From the NCBI GenBank assembly GCA_011799875.1, contig CM022299.1:351026526-351090525 (forward strand): 64,000 nucleotides of DNA. The letters are read 5' to 3'. The notes beneath the pieces were generated by a model. It was given only the letters and a program-made list of their open reading frames with translations, was not told the DNA's origin and made no database searches. The DNA is from Thinopyrum elongatum. Its lineage: Eukaryota > Streptophyta > Magnoliopsida > Poales > Poaceae. Made by a program: the position numbers and the translations under genes. Below are positions 9,248 through 19,395 of the stretch, piece after piece (the stretch's first letter is position 1; every line of letters begins with the position of its first letter).

Positions 9248-12200
9248 TGTCAGGACCGGTTTTCCAGGATATTAATTTCCCAGTAAATGGCCCTTGTGCT
9301 CACCAGCCCCAGGATTACTGTTAGCTGATGAGACACAAACTTGATACAGAAATTCCAAGCAAAAATACAAAATATGATGGACAAGACCATTCTGGCCTAT
9401 GAGTACAACAAATGGTTTCTAGTGGTTGATGGCGGAAGCGGTTTGCGGTTCATCAGCGTCTATGGGACTCCACTTCCCACAGGAACAGCTGACCTGGATA
9501 ACTCCTATCCTCGCGAGGCTGCTATCATCATTGCCTAGGTTCCGGGGCTGTCATCGCAGCGCTCCTCTCCAAGCGAGAAATCTGGCCAAGACAATAGCCA
9601 GGGACAAGCCAGTGAGTACTTTGAATGTACTCGCAAACATTATGAACACAGGTATAATATAACAGATGATAATCATGCTCTGAAATATTTTCATGATCAC
9701 TTAGCCAGTCGTGAAATAAAATTCATGCCGCATGCAAGCAGGCCATTCAGAATTTAATATGAAAAAACAATTAGATAATAAGAATAAAATAAACCGATCG
9801 GGTGTCTGAAGCGACGCCTCGAAAGGATAATAATATAAGACATGCCACAGTCGGGCGTCTGAGCGACACCACATAAAGGGCTTATAAAGAAAATTAAATA
9901 ATCAGCATGCCACAGTCGAGCGTCTCAGCAACACCACATAAAGGGCTTATAAAGAAATAAATAACAAGCATGCCACAGTCGGGCGTCTCGGCGACACCAC
10001 ATAAAGGGCTTATAAAGAAATAAATAACAAGCATGCCACAGTCGGGCGTCTCGGCGACACCACATAAAGGGCTTATATAAGAATAATCACAGTGAATATC
10101 CAGGAGGTAGAACCGTCCCAGGGATACTCAATAATTCAAATAATACAAATGGTTAGTCCATAATAATAATAATCATAATCATCATATGTCACATGTCATG
10201 ATCAATGTTCTAGTTTAGCAGTTTTTCCTCCGAAGACCGACACTAAGAATGACACTTGACCCATCCCAGACTGTAGTCCTTAACCATGGACACGGCTATT
10301 CGAATAGATATAAACTCTGCAGAGGGTGTACTCTTTACCCACGAGTAACGGATTCCTTTAGTCCATCGGGACTAATTCCGTTTACGGTCTTTTACTTGAA
10401 AACACACCTGACCCGCACACACCAGCTTAACTTACCGGTGTCTGGAATCACCCTCGACACCCGTTAAGCAAAACTCTAAGTGGGGAGGCTACAACCTCGA
10501 CTAGCATGGGATCACAAAATTTATAACGCACGCAAACTAGGGGAGCTACCCCTTCGGCTCCAACCGGAAACACCCATGCCCCCGGACCAGGTGGCATGTC
10601 TACCGGATGCAGCCGGTATCTTCCACCATGGCCTCTCTATACGGTGTGTGCTAAGAAAGGGGTTGACAACTTACTGAACCGTACCCTACCTAAGGCAGGG
10701 ACAAGTGGTAGCACGAAGCAAGTATGGGGGTTACTGGCACAAGACTCGATCTATGGTCGTCTCAGGAGGTTTAGATATTTCCTGCATGATTAGCATAACA
10801 AATATATTTCACCCCAACAGACAGAATCACCACTCATCATACCTTACCATGCCTTACTGAATATACCCGTCTCAGCGAAATATCAGTAACAAGCTCGTGT
10901 CCACCCAAGATAGAGACTTTCCTGGATTCCTTCCGGTAGGCATGAAAGGCATACGAGGGTGGATACTGTCACAAGCATATCAATTTCCAACAGCAAGGAA
11001 TCTTCATCATGCACTCATGAGTATGATCATTTCATCACATAAAATAACGAATACTTCGTGTCAAGGTGGTGTTGTATTCGCATCAAACAACACACAACAA
11101 ATATTGTGCCAGGGTTCAGAATGCTTGCCTTTAGTGTGTGGAGAGGCAGGGTGCACTTTTGAAAGTTTTCATCTCTCTCCATTTCCTATTTTTGAAAAGA
11201 TTCAAATCAACACGCCATTCAAAAACAGTACAAAAAAGTTGTTCGGAAAATTTTCAAATAAATATGAAAATAAACTAGACAAAATTTGAGAATCAACAGA
11301 AAAAGAATCAAGTCAAATGGAGTTGTATTTTAAAAGTTATAGCCAGTCAAAGTCTAGTCAAAACTTTGTTTTTAATATAAATCAGAAAAAGAAAATGGTT
11401 CGAATCAGAATACGCTTTCGAGACGGAGAAGACATACTTCGGGGGTTTACGTCTTCACTTAAACCAGCGCGGGCCGACTCGAGGGTCACTGACAGTGGGT
11501 CCTTTGGGCCCACTGGTCAGGTTTGACCAGTCACCCTCGCCTCCTTCCTCCTCTGACCGAAGGGAGGTGGGGCTCCGGCGATTGCCGCCGACGAACGACG
11601 GTTCCCCACGGGATTCTGAGGGCGGGGATGGATCCGTCGGTTCAGGGCGGTCCTCCCAGTAGTCGAAAGGCTAGCGGGGACGAAGGGGGTCGCCGGCGGC
11701 GAGTTCCACAGCGGGCGGTGGCTTACTGGTGGATTGGGGTCTCGGCATACGATGGCTCTCGACCGATCTAGCGGGGTTGGGCGGCTCTGTACGGTCGAAG
11801 GGAATTGGATGGTGGCGCTGGAAGGACTAGGGAGGCCCTGCTCATGACGAATGGGACCGGAGTGCGGCGGCGGCCGAAGCTACCGGAGGCGTGGAAGATG
11901 GCCTCCCTTCGTCGATTGCTGGCTATGGGGGCTCTAGAGGGATGGCCCGAGGTCGCCTGAGGGTCTGGTTGAGCACGGGGGGTCTCCTTTTATAGTGCAA
12001 CTAGGTCGGTTCCGCGGATGGAGTGGATAAGAACGCCGGCGACTGTCGCCGGGGCGACGTGGTGGTGATTGGAGCTGGTCGGCGCATTCCGACGAACTCC
12101 CCACTGCTCATGGGGCTAGCTGGTACGCGTGTGTGGCTTGGGCGGCGCTGCCAAGGCCGGGGCCTGCTGCGGCCGTTCGCTAGCTGCCATGGCCGACCTG

Positions 12201-13287
12201 ACAGTGGCGCTGCGGGGCTTCAGGAAGTGGCCAGGGCGACTCTGCGATGAGAGAGGTGTCGGGGCGCGTTGGCTGCGAGCGGAAATGGATCAGAATGAGC
12301 GCGGGGAGGCGGCAGCGGGACGCGACGACTCGGGCGCACGCACGTGCAAAACACGCATTCTGCTCGCGCCCAGAACACGCGCGTGAGGTGCTCGGCAAAA
12401 TGCCAATGCCTGCCAGGGAGCTCCTCTGCCCATGGGGCTCTACAGGGATGGCTTGATGGCCAGGGCAAAGCTAAGGGACAAACTGATAAAGCCAGATGAG
12501 CTAACCTCCAATGCAAAGCAAAAATCATGCCAAAACAGTTCATGCACTCCAACTGTTCGACAAAATGCTAGGGGCATCTAGAAGATTTTGCTAGTGACCA
12601 AAATTTCCAGATCATGTGCTCTTTAGATGATAAAGAGGATGGCAAAGTTATTTTGAGAAAAACAGAAACTAGTTAGTGCAAGTTTTGCAAATCTTCAGTT
12701 TTGGACAGAAAATATAGGCCATTATTGCATGTGTCAAAAATATTCTAATGGGTCCAATCTTCTGGACTTAAGGGTTTGGTAGGGTGGACTACAAGCAGGA
12801 AAAATTCCAAGATTACTAGAGCAAAATAAAATATGGTTGCAGTACAAAACACCAAACTGAACCAGAATGAAGATGAGGATGTTTTGCTCAAATTTTTCGG
12901 AACACATGCCTGGGTTTTTGCATAAAAGTGATCCAGGGACATCACATGTCATCCCCAAATTTTTGTGGAATCTTTAAATGAAGTTATCAAATGGTTGCAG
13001 TGCAACTGAGGCTCTTAAAAGAAATGACAAGCCATTTTAAAAGAAACAAATTAGGAGAATAATTCTAGAAGTATTTACCACTGATCACCTATAAATAAAA
13101 GAGTTGCTCTCGAGAAGGTATTCAAGTCCTACGATATTTTGAAAGGTTTTTATTTGGAGGGAAAACTCCACAATCCAGAAGAAAAGAGTGGTTCTGAAAT
13201 CAGAAGATAATCCAGAGAATAAAAAAAAATTAATTTCCTGGCAAAATTTTTATTAATAAAACATGGTCAAAATTTTGGGGTGTTACA
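9248..13287 (-). mobile_element. LARD-like element 3' LTR (4040 bp)
   Basis: In plus-strand terms it starts TGTCAGGACCGG and ends GGGGTGTTACA. It is almost collinear with 16667-20687 and shares the ~64 bp minisatellite and the GC-rich promoter region (TATA on the minus strand at 11987-11994). The open frames inside it (for example 9341-9538, 10897-11289) recur in both LTRs simply because the LTRs are copies; none has recognisable domains, so I do not call genes here. Confidence 0.9.
9841..10078. repeat. 63-65 bp minisatellite in the 3' LTR (4 units)
   Basis: Units beginning CATGCCACAGTCGGGCGTC start at 9841, 9906, 9969 and 10032. Each ends in AAAGGGCTTATA followed by an A-rich spacer. Confidence 0.9.
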
Positions 13288-13310
13288 ACACTACCCCCCT
13301 TAAGAAAAAA
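13288..13310 (-). other. Polypurine tract of the LARD-like element
   Basis: On the minus strand the bases before the 3' LTR read AAGGGGGGTAGTGT, preceded by a GACGAGATTTTTTCTTAA context like that upstream of the 3' LTR in Tekay-type gypsy elements. This suggests a gypsy ancestor for this pol-less element. Confidence 0.75.
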
Positions 13311-13867
13311 TCTCGTCCTCGAGATTTGCTAAGGGCGGTTCCAGAAATATAACTCCAACTACCATGCAATAATAACTCGAAAATTAAATAACCTGCTCAC
13401 GCGATATGACAAGGCTACAGCGAGAGGGCAGATAATTGGTACAACTACAGTGGGGTACTGGCGCTGCGTGGAAAAATTCTACGGTTGGGGAAACCGAGAA
13501 ATTTGTACTATTGGCTAGGGTAAATTTAGAATAAATTTCTAAATTTCGCTGGTCGTACCCGAATGCATAGTTCTCTCTGGCTGACAAGTGGACCCGGGGC
13601 CCACTGTCAGTCTCTTCTTCCTCTTCCGTCTCTCTTCTTCCTTCTCTCTCTCGCGCACGTCCGCGCTTTCTCCACCTGCGACACCTAGCGAGTAGGGCAC
13701 CTAGGCCGTACTGCGGTAGTGCGCGGCGCGCTAGCTGCTGGCGCAGCGTGCACTCACGTCGCGGGCTAGTGCGCTGTCGGCACTGCTCGCGGATTCGCCT
13801 CCGAACACCGGTGATCGAGCGACGAGCGGCGCTGGTGGACTTCGCCCACCGTACACCGATCTCGAGC

Positions 13868-13874
13868 TATAAAA
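13868..13874 (+). promoter_or_regulatory. TATA box before the antisense small membrane-protein ORF
   Basis: CTATAAAATG sits about 95 bases upstream of the ATG at 13967 and is followed by a pyrimidine-rich leader (CTCTTCTTCCTC). Transcription starting ~30 bases downstream would use the ATG at 13967. Confidence 0.5.
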
Positions 13875-13966
13875 TGACCGCGGTGCTCCACTCTTCTTCC
13901 TCACACCTGGCCTTGCTTCTTCTTCTCCTTCCATTACTGTTTGTAGGAGCTTGCGACGAGGCTCTA

Positions 13967-14128
13967 ATGGCGGAGGTGATGCCGGATTGGTACATGATCC
14001 TGATGTGCGGAGGGTTGGCGGCTTTGCTGGGGTTCTCCGGGCTCTTGTGCGCGATGATCCTTGATGATCATCGTGATGCTGCTGCTCGAGTGTTAGCTCT
14101 TCACGGCGGCGGTGATCATGAGGATTAG
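13967..14128 (+). CDS. Small single-span membrane protein ORF, antisense within the LARD-like element
   Basis: This ORF of 53 codons (MAEVMPDWYM start) has one strongly hydrophobic segment of about 20 residues (MCGGLAALLGFSGLLCAMIL, residues ~13-32) followed by a charged tail ending in HGGGDHED. The frame is open further upstream, and an ATG at 13874 would add a leucine-rich signal-like segment (ALLLLLLPLLFV), but that ATG overlaps the TATA box, so I prefer 13967. It is on the strand opposite to the element's transcript and converges with the ORF at 14536-15168. No family is recognised. It may be fortuitous; the TATA-leader-ATG arrangement and the clean membrane segment are what support it. 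Confidence 0.42.
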   Translation: MAEVMPDWYMILMCGGLAALLGFSGLLCAMILDDHRDAAARVLALHGGGDHED

Positions 14129-14535
14129 GTGCTGGTGTCGGGTGCTAACTGCTGTCAGTGTGCTGGAGGCAATCTGCACTAGAATAAGTACCCACAAATT
14201 TCTCCTTCAGAAACTTGTGGTGTGTTAGTGAGGTGATCAGTTAGGTGCAAAATGTGTACGTGGTTTAGCAATTAGTGCCTGTGGTCGAGTGGTAGTGGTT
14301 GTGAGCCTGCTGTCGCGGTGCTGCGTGAATTAAAATTTATGTCATGGAGAATTAATTGTTGCAATAACTCAAGGGAAAGTCCCACCTCGGAATTTTCTGA
14401 GAGCGAAAACAGTTAATCAAAAATAACAACAGTGAAATACATTAATTGAAACCAAACAATTAATTCATTGCACAAACTTAGGATACAACGCATAAGCTGC
14501 AACACATGCTAGGCTAATAAACACAGAAGTGGCGT
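14129..14535. other. Noncoding gap between convergent ORFs
   Basis: No coding potential is seen. It contains an A/T-rich tail that would be the 3' untranslated region of the minus-strand ORF ending at 14536, and a G/T-rich stretch downstream of the plus-strand ORF. Confidence 0.5.
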
Positions 14536-15168
14536 CTATGACGCAAACGTAAAATATGCTGGGTCCTGAGAAAATGTTTCCAGCACTGGGGCACAATCTT
14601 CTTCTATCGGGGAAAGCGGATTGACTAGTCGAAGAACGCGTCTCTCCTGGTCTGGCCTCAGTGGTTTGCCAATAGCGATCTGAGGATTCAAATCGGCGAG
14701 GCTCTGGAGATAACCCATTACTCGCTGGGTCAAACGCTCTTGAGCAATGACATACTGGGCAAGGTTGGCCAGTACTGGGTCCCTCTCAATTCGCCCACCG
14801 AGAAAAGATGCTACTTCTCCGGGTGCTGCACGACTTGGGAAGTAATAATACCCCCTTTCGCTGGCATAGGGTACTGCGAAGCGAAGACGAGTGATAGCTT
14901 CGTACGCAGCAGCTTCTATGGCCATTTGCGGAGTCGGCATAGATTTCCCCACGAAGGAGACTTCCGTTGGGTCTTGGTTTGGGTTTGCGGGAGGGATGTG
15001 CACTACTGCCCAATATTTCGAGGTGGATGGGGTGATCCTCGATTTGAGCAGCTCGTACTGGGGTGGATGGGTAGAACTCATGGTACTGCAGGTAAAGTCC
15101 CACAATATTTTTACAAAACTACCTGGGGTTGCATCTGGAGTTCTCAGATAAATACTAGGGCTCGGCAT
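14536..15168 (-). CDS. LARD ORF-B: unknown protein, dsRBD-like region, paralogue of ORF-A
   Basis: The intact frame gives 210 residues from the ATG at 15168 (MPSPSIYLRT). This start is chosen because it aligns end-to-end with the start of the neighbouring ORF-A (MPGPIVHNET) and lies ~70 bases below a TATA box; in-frame codons upstream of it would be 5' of the predicted transcription start. Residues ~17-85 show helix, PPQYELL strand, YWAVVHI strand, VSFVGKS strand and a QMAIEAAAYEAITRLR helix, an order and AA-x-x-A-x-x-x-L pattern reminiscent of a double-stranded-RNA-binding domain. A shared GYYYFPSRAA block follows, and the C-terminal ~90 residues are charged/helical. The function is unknown, and the fold assignment is inference only. 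Confidence 0.62.
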   Translation of the reverse strand: MPSPSIYLRTPDATPGSFVKILWDFTCSTMSSTHPPQYELLKSRITPSTSKYWAVVHIPPANPNQDPTEVSFVGKSMPTPQMAIEAAAYEAITRLRFAVPYASERGYYYFPSRAAPGEVASFLGGRIERDPVLANLAQYVIAQERLTQRVMGYLQSLADLNPQIAIGKPLRPDQERRVLRLVNPLSPIEEDCAPVLETFSQDPAYFTFAS

Positions 15169-15235
15169 GGCAAAGAAATGGCTGTGAGAGTTGTGCAAAA
15201 AGGGAGGGATGCTTGGTAAGGTCACGGGGTGGCCT

Positions 15236-15243
15236 CTTATATA
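15236..15243 (-). promoter_or_regulatory. TATA box of LARD ORF-B
   Basis: On the minus strand GCTATATAAGAGGCC lies 68-75 bases before the ATG at 15168, with a C/T-rich leader between. This is a standard plant TATA spacing to a start site near 15207. Confidence 0.62.
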
Positions 15244-15552
15244 GCATCAGGGCTGGGTTACCGATAGCGGTGTGGGGGCAACTAGTTTGTCGGTTCTGCT
15301 CTATGGGGTCGGGGTCAAAGCCACAAATACACATATCTCACAAAAGTGACGTATTACTGTGGGTGTCGTCAGGGTGGTTTTTGGTAGCTACGCCCGGAAT
15401 TAAAAAGAAAATGCAACCGCACGCCAACATACTTATGCATGGCTACTATTCAAAACAGAGGCACACAAGCAGTCTGCATTCATTCAAGGCGAGTACAAGG
15501 TCACACTATTACAAGGCGTAGAAATACTAAGACTCGGTACTACTCGAGTGGC

Positions 15553-16347
15553 TTAGTCTACCTCGTTAATATCTAAGCGGGCGTGCCTTGCGGACGTCGA
15601 GGCTTCTCCATGGACTTCACCATCGTGGTTTGCTGGGCGGGGTTGTGGAGCTACAGGGTCGGGGTAGCGATGATGACCATCACGGGGGTTGTTGGTCACA
15701 ATCCCGTTGCAGCGTGTTCCCAAGAGGCGACGAAGCTCTTCCGGGGATACAAAAGCATTCCGGTCGATGGCCGGGGCAGACCTCAAGGACTCGATCGGTT
15801 GCCCGAACAGCACAACTGGGTTGTCAGCGTCGGGCTCCTCTTCTCCTCTTGCCGAGGCTTAGCGAACAAGTTCTCCATGAGCTGCGATCAGATCAAGGGT
15901 GATCTGATCGAACAGTGCCTCCAGTGCACTTACATAGCGTACCAGATGCAGTAATGCAGGGTCCGTCTCGTGGTCTCCGTTGGCAACCTGTGGTGGCCTA
16001 CTATACCCATCACGGCTGGGGTAGTAGTAGAACGAGCGGCAGTTAACTCTGGGCGACAGGTGCCGGAGCTGAACTATAGCCTCTCGAGCAGCTAGCTGAA
16101 TGGCTTGTGGCTCAAAGGAAGTTGTCCTTCCGATGAACCTGTAGGGGCGTTCTGGCGACATACCCCTACCATAGACGTGCACTGTGGCCCAGAATTGACG
16201 GCTCTCACCGCTCATGAGCCCTTGGTACACAACATACTCTGGGGGCTCTTCTAATGCAAAGGCACGACGGGTGAGGTTTGCTAGCATGGTCACAAAACCT
16301 CCAAGGTTGGTTGCTGTGGTCTCATTGTGAACAATGGGGCCAGGCAT
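15553..16347 (-). CDS. LARD ORF-A: unknown protein, dsRBD-like region, split by one in-frame TAA
   Basis: From the ATG at 16347 the frame reads 162 residues to a TAA at 15859-15861, then stays open in the same frame for a further 101 codons to 15553. The first part aligns with ORF-B along its whole N-terminal half: PPEYVVYQG / PPQYELLKS, FWATVHV / YWAVVHI, and AIQLAAREAIVQLR / AIEAAAYEAITRLR, followed by RSFYYYPSRD / RGYYYFPSRA. The second part is acidic then histidine/proline-rich and has no recognised domain. The stop may be a recent mutation, a genuine end, or a readthrough site. ORF-A is the first ORF after the primer-binding site, in the gag position, but shows no gag signature. Confidence 0.6.
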
Positions 16348-16400
16348 CTTGGCTCGGTTTTGGGGTAGAGGCTGTGCTGTGCTGGGTTGGGGCTAGCATT

Positions 16401-16411
16401 CCCTTTTTATA
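16401..16411 (-). promoter_or_regulatory. TATA box of LARD ORF-A
   Basis: On the minus strand TCTATAAAAAGGG lies 54-64 bases upstream of the ATG at 16347, giving a predicted start near 16375 and a short leader. Confidence 0.62.
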
Positions 16412-16649
16412 GAAAAAGAGGACGGAGTCTTCCTTCGCACGCTTGCGAATGAGACAATTTAGGTGTCGGTCACTGGCGCGTGATCGACAGGCTAGGCTGA
16501 TAGGTTAGGCACCGACTGCCAAAAGGTGTCGGGGTCACTGTGTGGCTATCTTACATGAGAAGCTTGGCTGGGTTTAGGTTAAGGTCTGGTGGGTTGGTTA
16601 ACCTAGGTTTATCGACCTGGCTAAGATAGGATTAGCCAATGGTCAGCCT

Positions 16650-16662
16650 GGCTCTGATACCA
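16650..16662 (-). other. Primer-binding site of the LARD-like element (Met tRNA)
   Basis: TGGTATCAGAGCC on the minus strand lies four bases inside the 5' LTR boundary. It matches the 3' end of plant initiator-Met tRNA, and its position proves minus orientation. Confidence 0.92.
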
Positions 16663-17258
16663 AGGTTGTTAGGACCGGTTTTCCAGGATATTAATTTCTC
16701 AGTAAATGGCTCTTGTGCTCACCAGCCCCAGGATTACTGTTAGCTGATGAGACACAAACTTGATACAGAAATTCCAAGCAAAAATACAAAATATGATGTA
16801 CAAGACCATTCTGGCCTATGAGTACAACAAATGGTTTCTAGTGGTTGATGGTGGAAGCGGTTTGCGGTTCATCAGCGTCTATGGGACTCCACTTCCCACA
16901 GGAACAGCTGACCTGGATAACTCCTATCCTCGCGAGGCTGCTATCATCATTGCCTAGGTTCCGGGGCTGTCATCGCAGCGCTCCTCTCCAAGCGAGAAAT
17001 CTGGCCAAGACAATAGCCAGGGACAAGCCAGTGAGTACTTTGAATGTACTCGCAAACATTATGAACACAGGTATAATATAACAGATGATAATCATGCTCT
17101 GAAATATTTTCATGATCACTTAGCCAGTCGTGAAATAAAATTCATGCCGCATGCAAGCAGGCCATTCAGAATTAAATATGAAAAAGCAATTAGATAATAA
17201 GAATAAAATAAACCGATCGGGTGTCTGCAGCACGCCTCGAAAGGATAATAATATAAGA

Positions 17259-17492
17259 CATGCCACAGTCGGGCGTCTGAGCGACCCACATAAAGGGCTT
17301 ATAAAGAAAATTAAATAATCAGCATGCCACGTCGGGCATCTCAGCGACACCACATAAAGGGCTTATAAGAAATAAATAACAAGCATGCCACAGTCGGGCG
17401 TCTCGGCGACACCACATAAAGGGCTTATAAAGAAATAAATAACAAGCATGCCACAGTCGGGCGTCTCGGCGACACCACATAAAGGGCTTATA
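17259..17492. repeat. 60-65 bp minisatellite in the 5' LTR (4 units)
   Basis: Counterpart of the repeat at 9841-10078, with units at 17259, 17323, 17383 and 17447 and a few small deletions relative to the other LTR. Confidence 0.88.
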
Positions 17493-19387
17493 TAAGAATA
17501 ATCACAGTGAATATCCAGGAGGTAGAACCGTCCCAGGGATACTCAATAATTCAAATAATACAAATGGTTAGTCCATAATAATAATAATCATAATCATCAT
17601 ATGTCACATGTCCTCTTTAGCAGTTTTTCCTCCGAAGACCGACACTAAGAATGACACTTGACCCATCCCAGACTGTAGTCCTTAACCATGGACACGGCTA
17701 TTCGAATAGATATAAACTCTGCAGAGGGTGTACTCTTTACCCACGAGTAACGGATTCCTTTAGTCCATCGGGACTAATTCCGTTTACGGTCTTTTACTTG
17801 AAAACACACCTGACCCGCACACACCAGCTTAACTTACCGGTGTCTGGAATCACCCTCGACACCCGTTAAGCAAAACTCTAAGTGGGGAGGCTACAACCTC
17901 GACTAGCATGGGATCACAAAATTTATAACGCACGCAAACTAGGGGAGCTACCCCTTCGGCTCCAACCGGAAACACCCATGCCCCCGGACCAGGTGGCATG
18001 TCTACCGGATGCAGCCGGTATCTTCCACCATGGCCTCTCTGTACGGTGTGTGCTAAGAAATGGGTTGACAACTTACTGAACCGTACCCTACCTAAGGCAG
18101 GGACAAGTGGTAGCACGAAGCAAGTATGGGGGTTACTGGCACAAGACTCGATCTATGGTCGTCTTAGGAGGTTTAGGTATTTCCTGCATGATTAGCATAA
18201 CAAATATATTTCACCCCAATAGACAGAATCACCACTCATCATACCTTACCATGCCTTACTGAATATACCCGTCTCAGCGAAATATCAGTAACAAGCTCGT
18301 GTCCACCCAAGACAGAGACTTTCCCGGATTCCTTCCGGTAGGCATGAAAGGCATACGAGGGTGGATACTGTCACAAGCATATCAATTTCCAACAGCAAGG
18401 AATCTTCATCATGCACTCATGAGTATGATCATTTCATCACATAAAATAACGAATACTTCGTGTCAAGGTGGTGTTGTATTCGCATCAAACAACACACAGC
18501 AAATATTATGCCAGGGTTCAGAATGCCTGCCTTTAGTGTGTGGAGAGACAGGGTGCACTTTTGAAAGTTTTCATCTCTCTCCATTTCCTATTTTTGAAAA
18601 GATTCAAATCAACACGCCATTCAAAAACAGTACCAAAAGTTGTTCGGAAAATTTTCAAATAAATATGAAAATAAACTAGACAAAATTTGAGAATCAACAG
18701 AAAAAGAATCAAGTCAAACGGAGTTGTATTTTAAAAGTTATAGCCAGTCAAAGTCTAGTCAAAACTCTATTTTTAATATAAATCAGAAAAAGAAAACGGT
18801 TTGAATCAGAATACGCTTTTGAGACGGAGAAGACGTACTTCGGGGGTTTACGTCTTCACTTAAACCAGCGCGGGCCGACTCGAGGGTCACTGACAGTGGG
18901 TCCTTTGGGCCCACTGGTCAGGTTTGACCAGTCACCCTCGCCTCCTTCCTCCTCTGACCGAAGGGAGGTGGGGCTCCGGCGATTGCCGCCGACGAACGGC
19001 GGTTCCCCACGGGATTCTGAGGGCGGGGATGGATCCGTCGGTTCAGGGCGGTCCTCCCAGTAGTCGAAAGGCTAGCGGGGACGAAGGGGGTCGCCGGCGG
19101 CGAGTTCCACAGCGGGCGGTGGCTTACTGGTGGATTGGGGTCTCGGCATACGATGGCTCCCGACCAATCTAGCGGGGTTGGGCGGCTCTGTACGGTCGAA
19201 GGGAATCGGATGGTGGCGCTGGAAGGACTAGGGAGGCCCTGCTCATGACGAATGGGACCGGAGTGCGGCGGCGGCCGAAGCTACCGGAGACGTGGAAGAT
19301 GGCCTCCCTCCGTCGATTGCTGGCTATGGGGTCTCTAGAGGGACGGCCCGAGGTCGCCTAAGGGTCTGGTTGAGCACGGGGGGTCTC

Positions 19388-19395
19388 CTTTTATA
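19388..19395 (-). promoter_or_regulatory. TATA box of the LARD-like element 5' LTR
   Basis: CTATAAAAGGAGACCC on the minus strand is embedded in a GC-rich region, and the same site is at 11987-11994 in the other LTR. It is the best promoter candidate for the element transcript. Confidence 0.65.

Noticed and set aside
9341..13287. Small open frames repeated at 16760-20359
   Set aside because: They are duplicated only because both regions are LTRs of one element; they carry no domain, have short lengths, and no initiation context common to both stands out.
13748..13966. Upstream extension of the antisense microprotein ORF
   Set aside because: The ATG at 13748 is far upstream of the TATA box and the one at 13874 overlaps it; an arginine-rich N-terminal part with no similarity to anything recognised gives no reason to include it.
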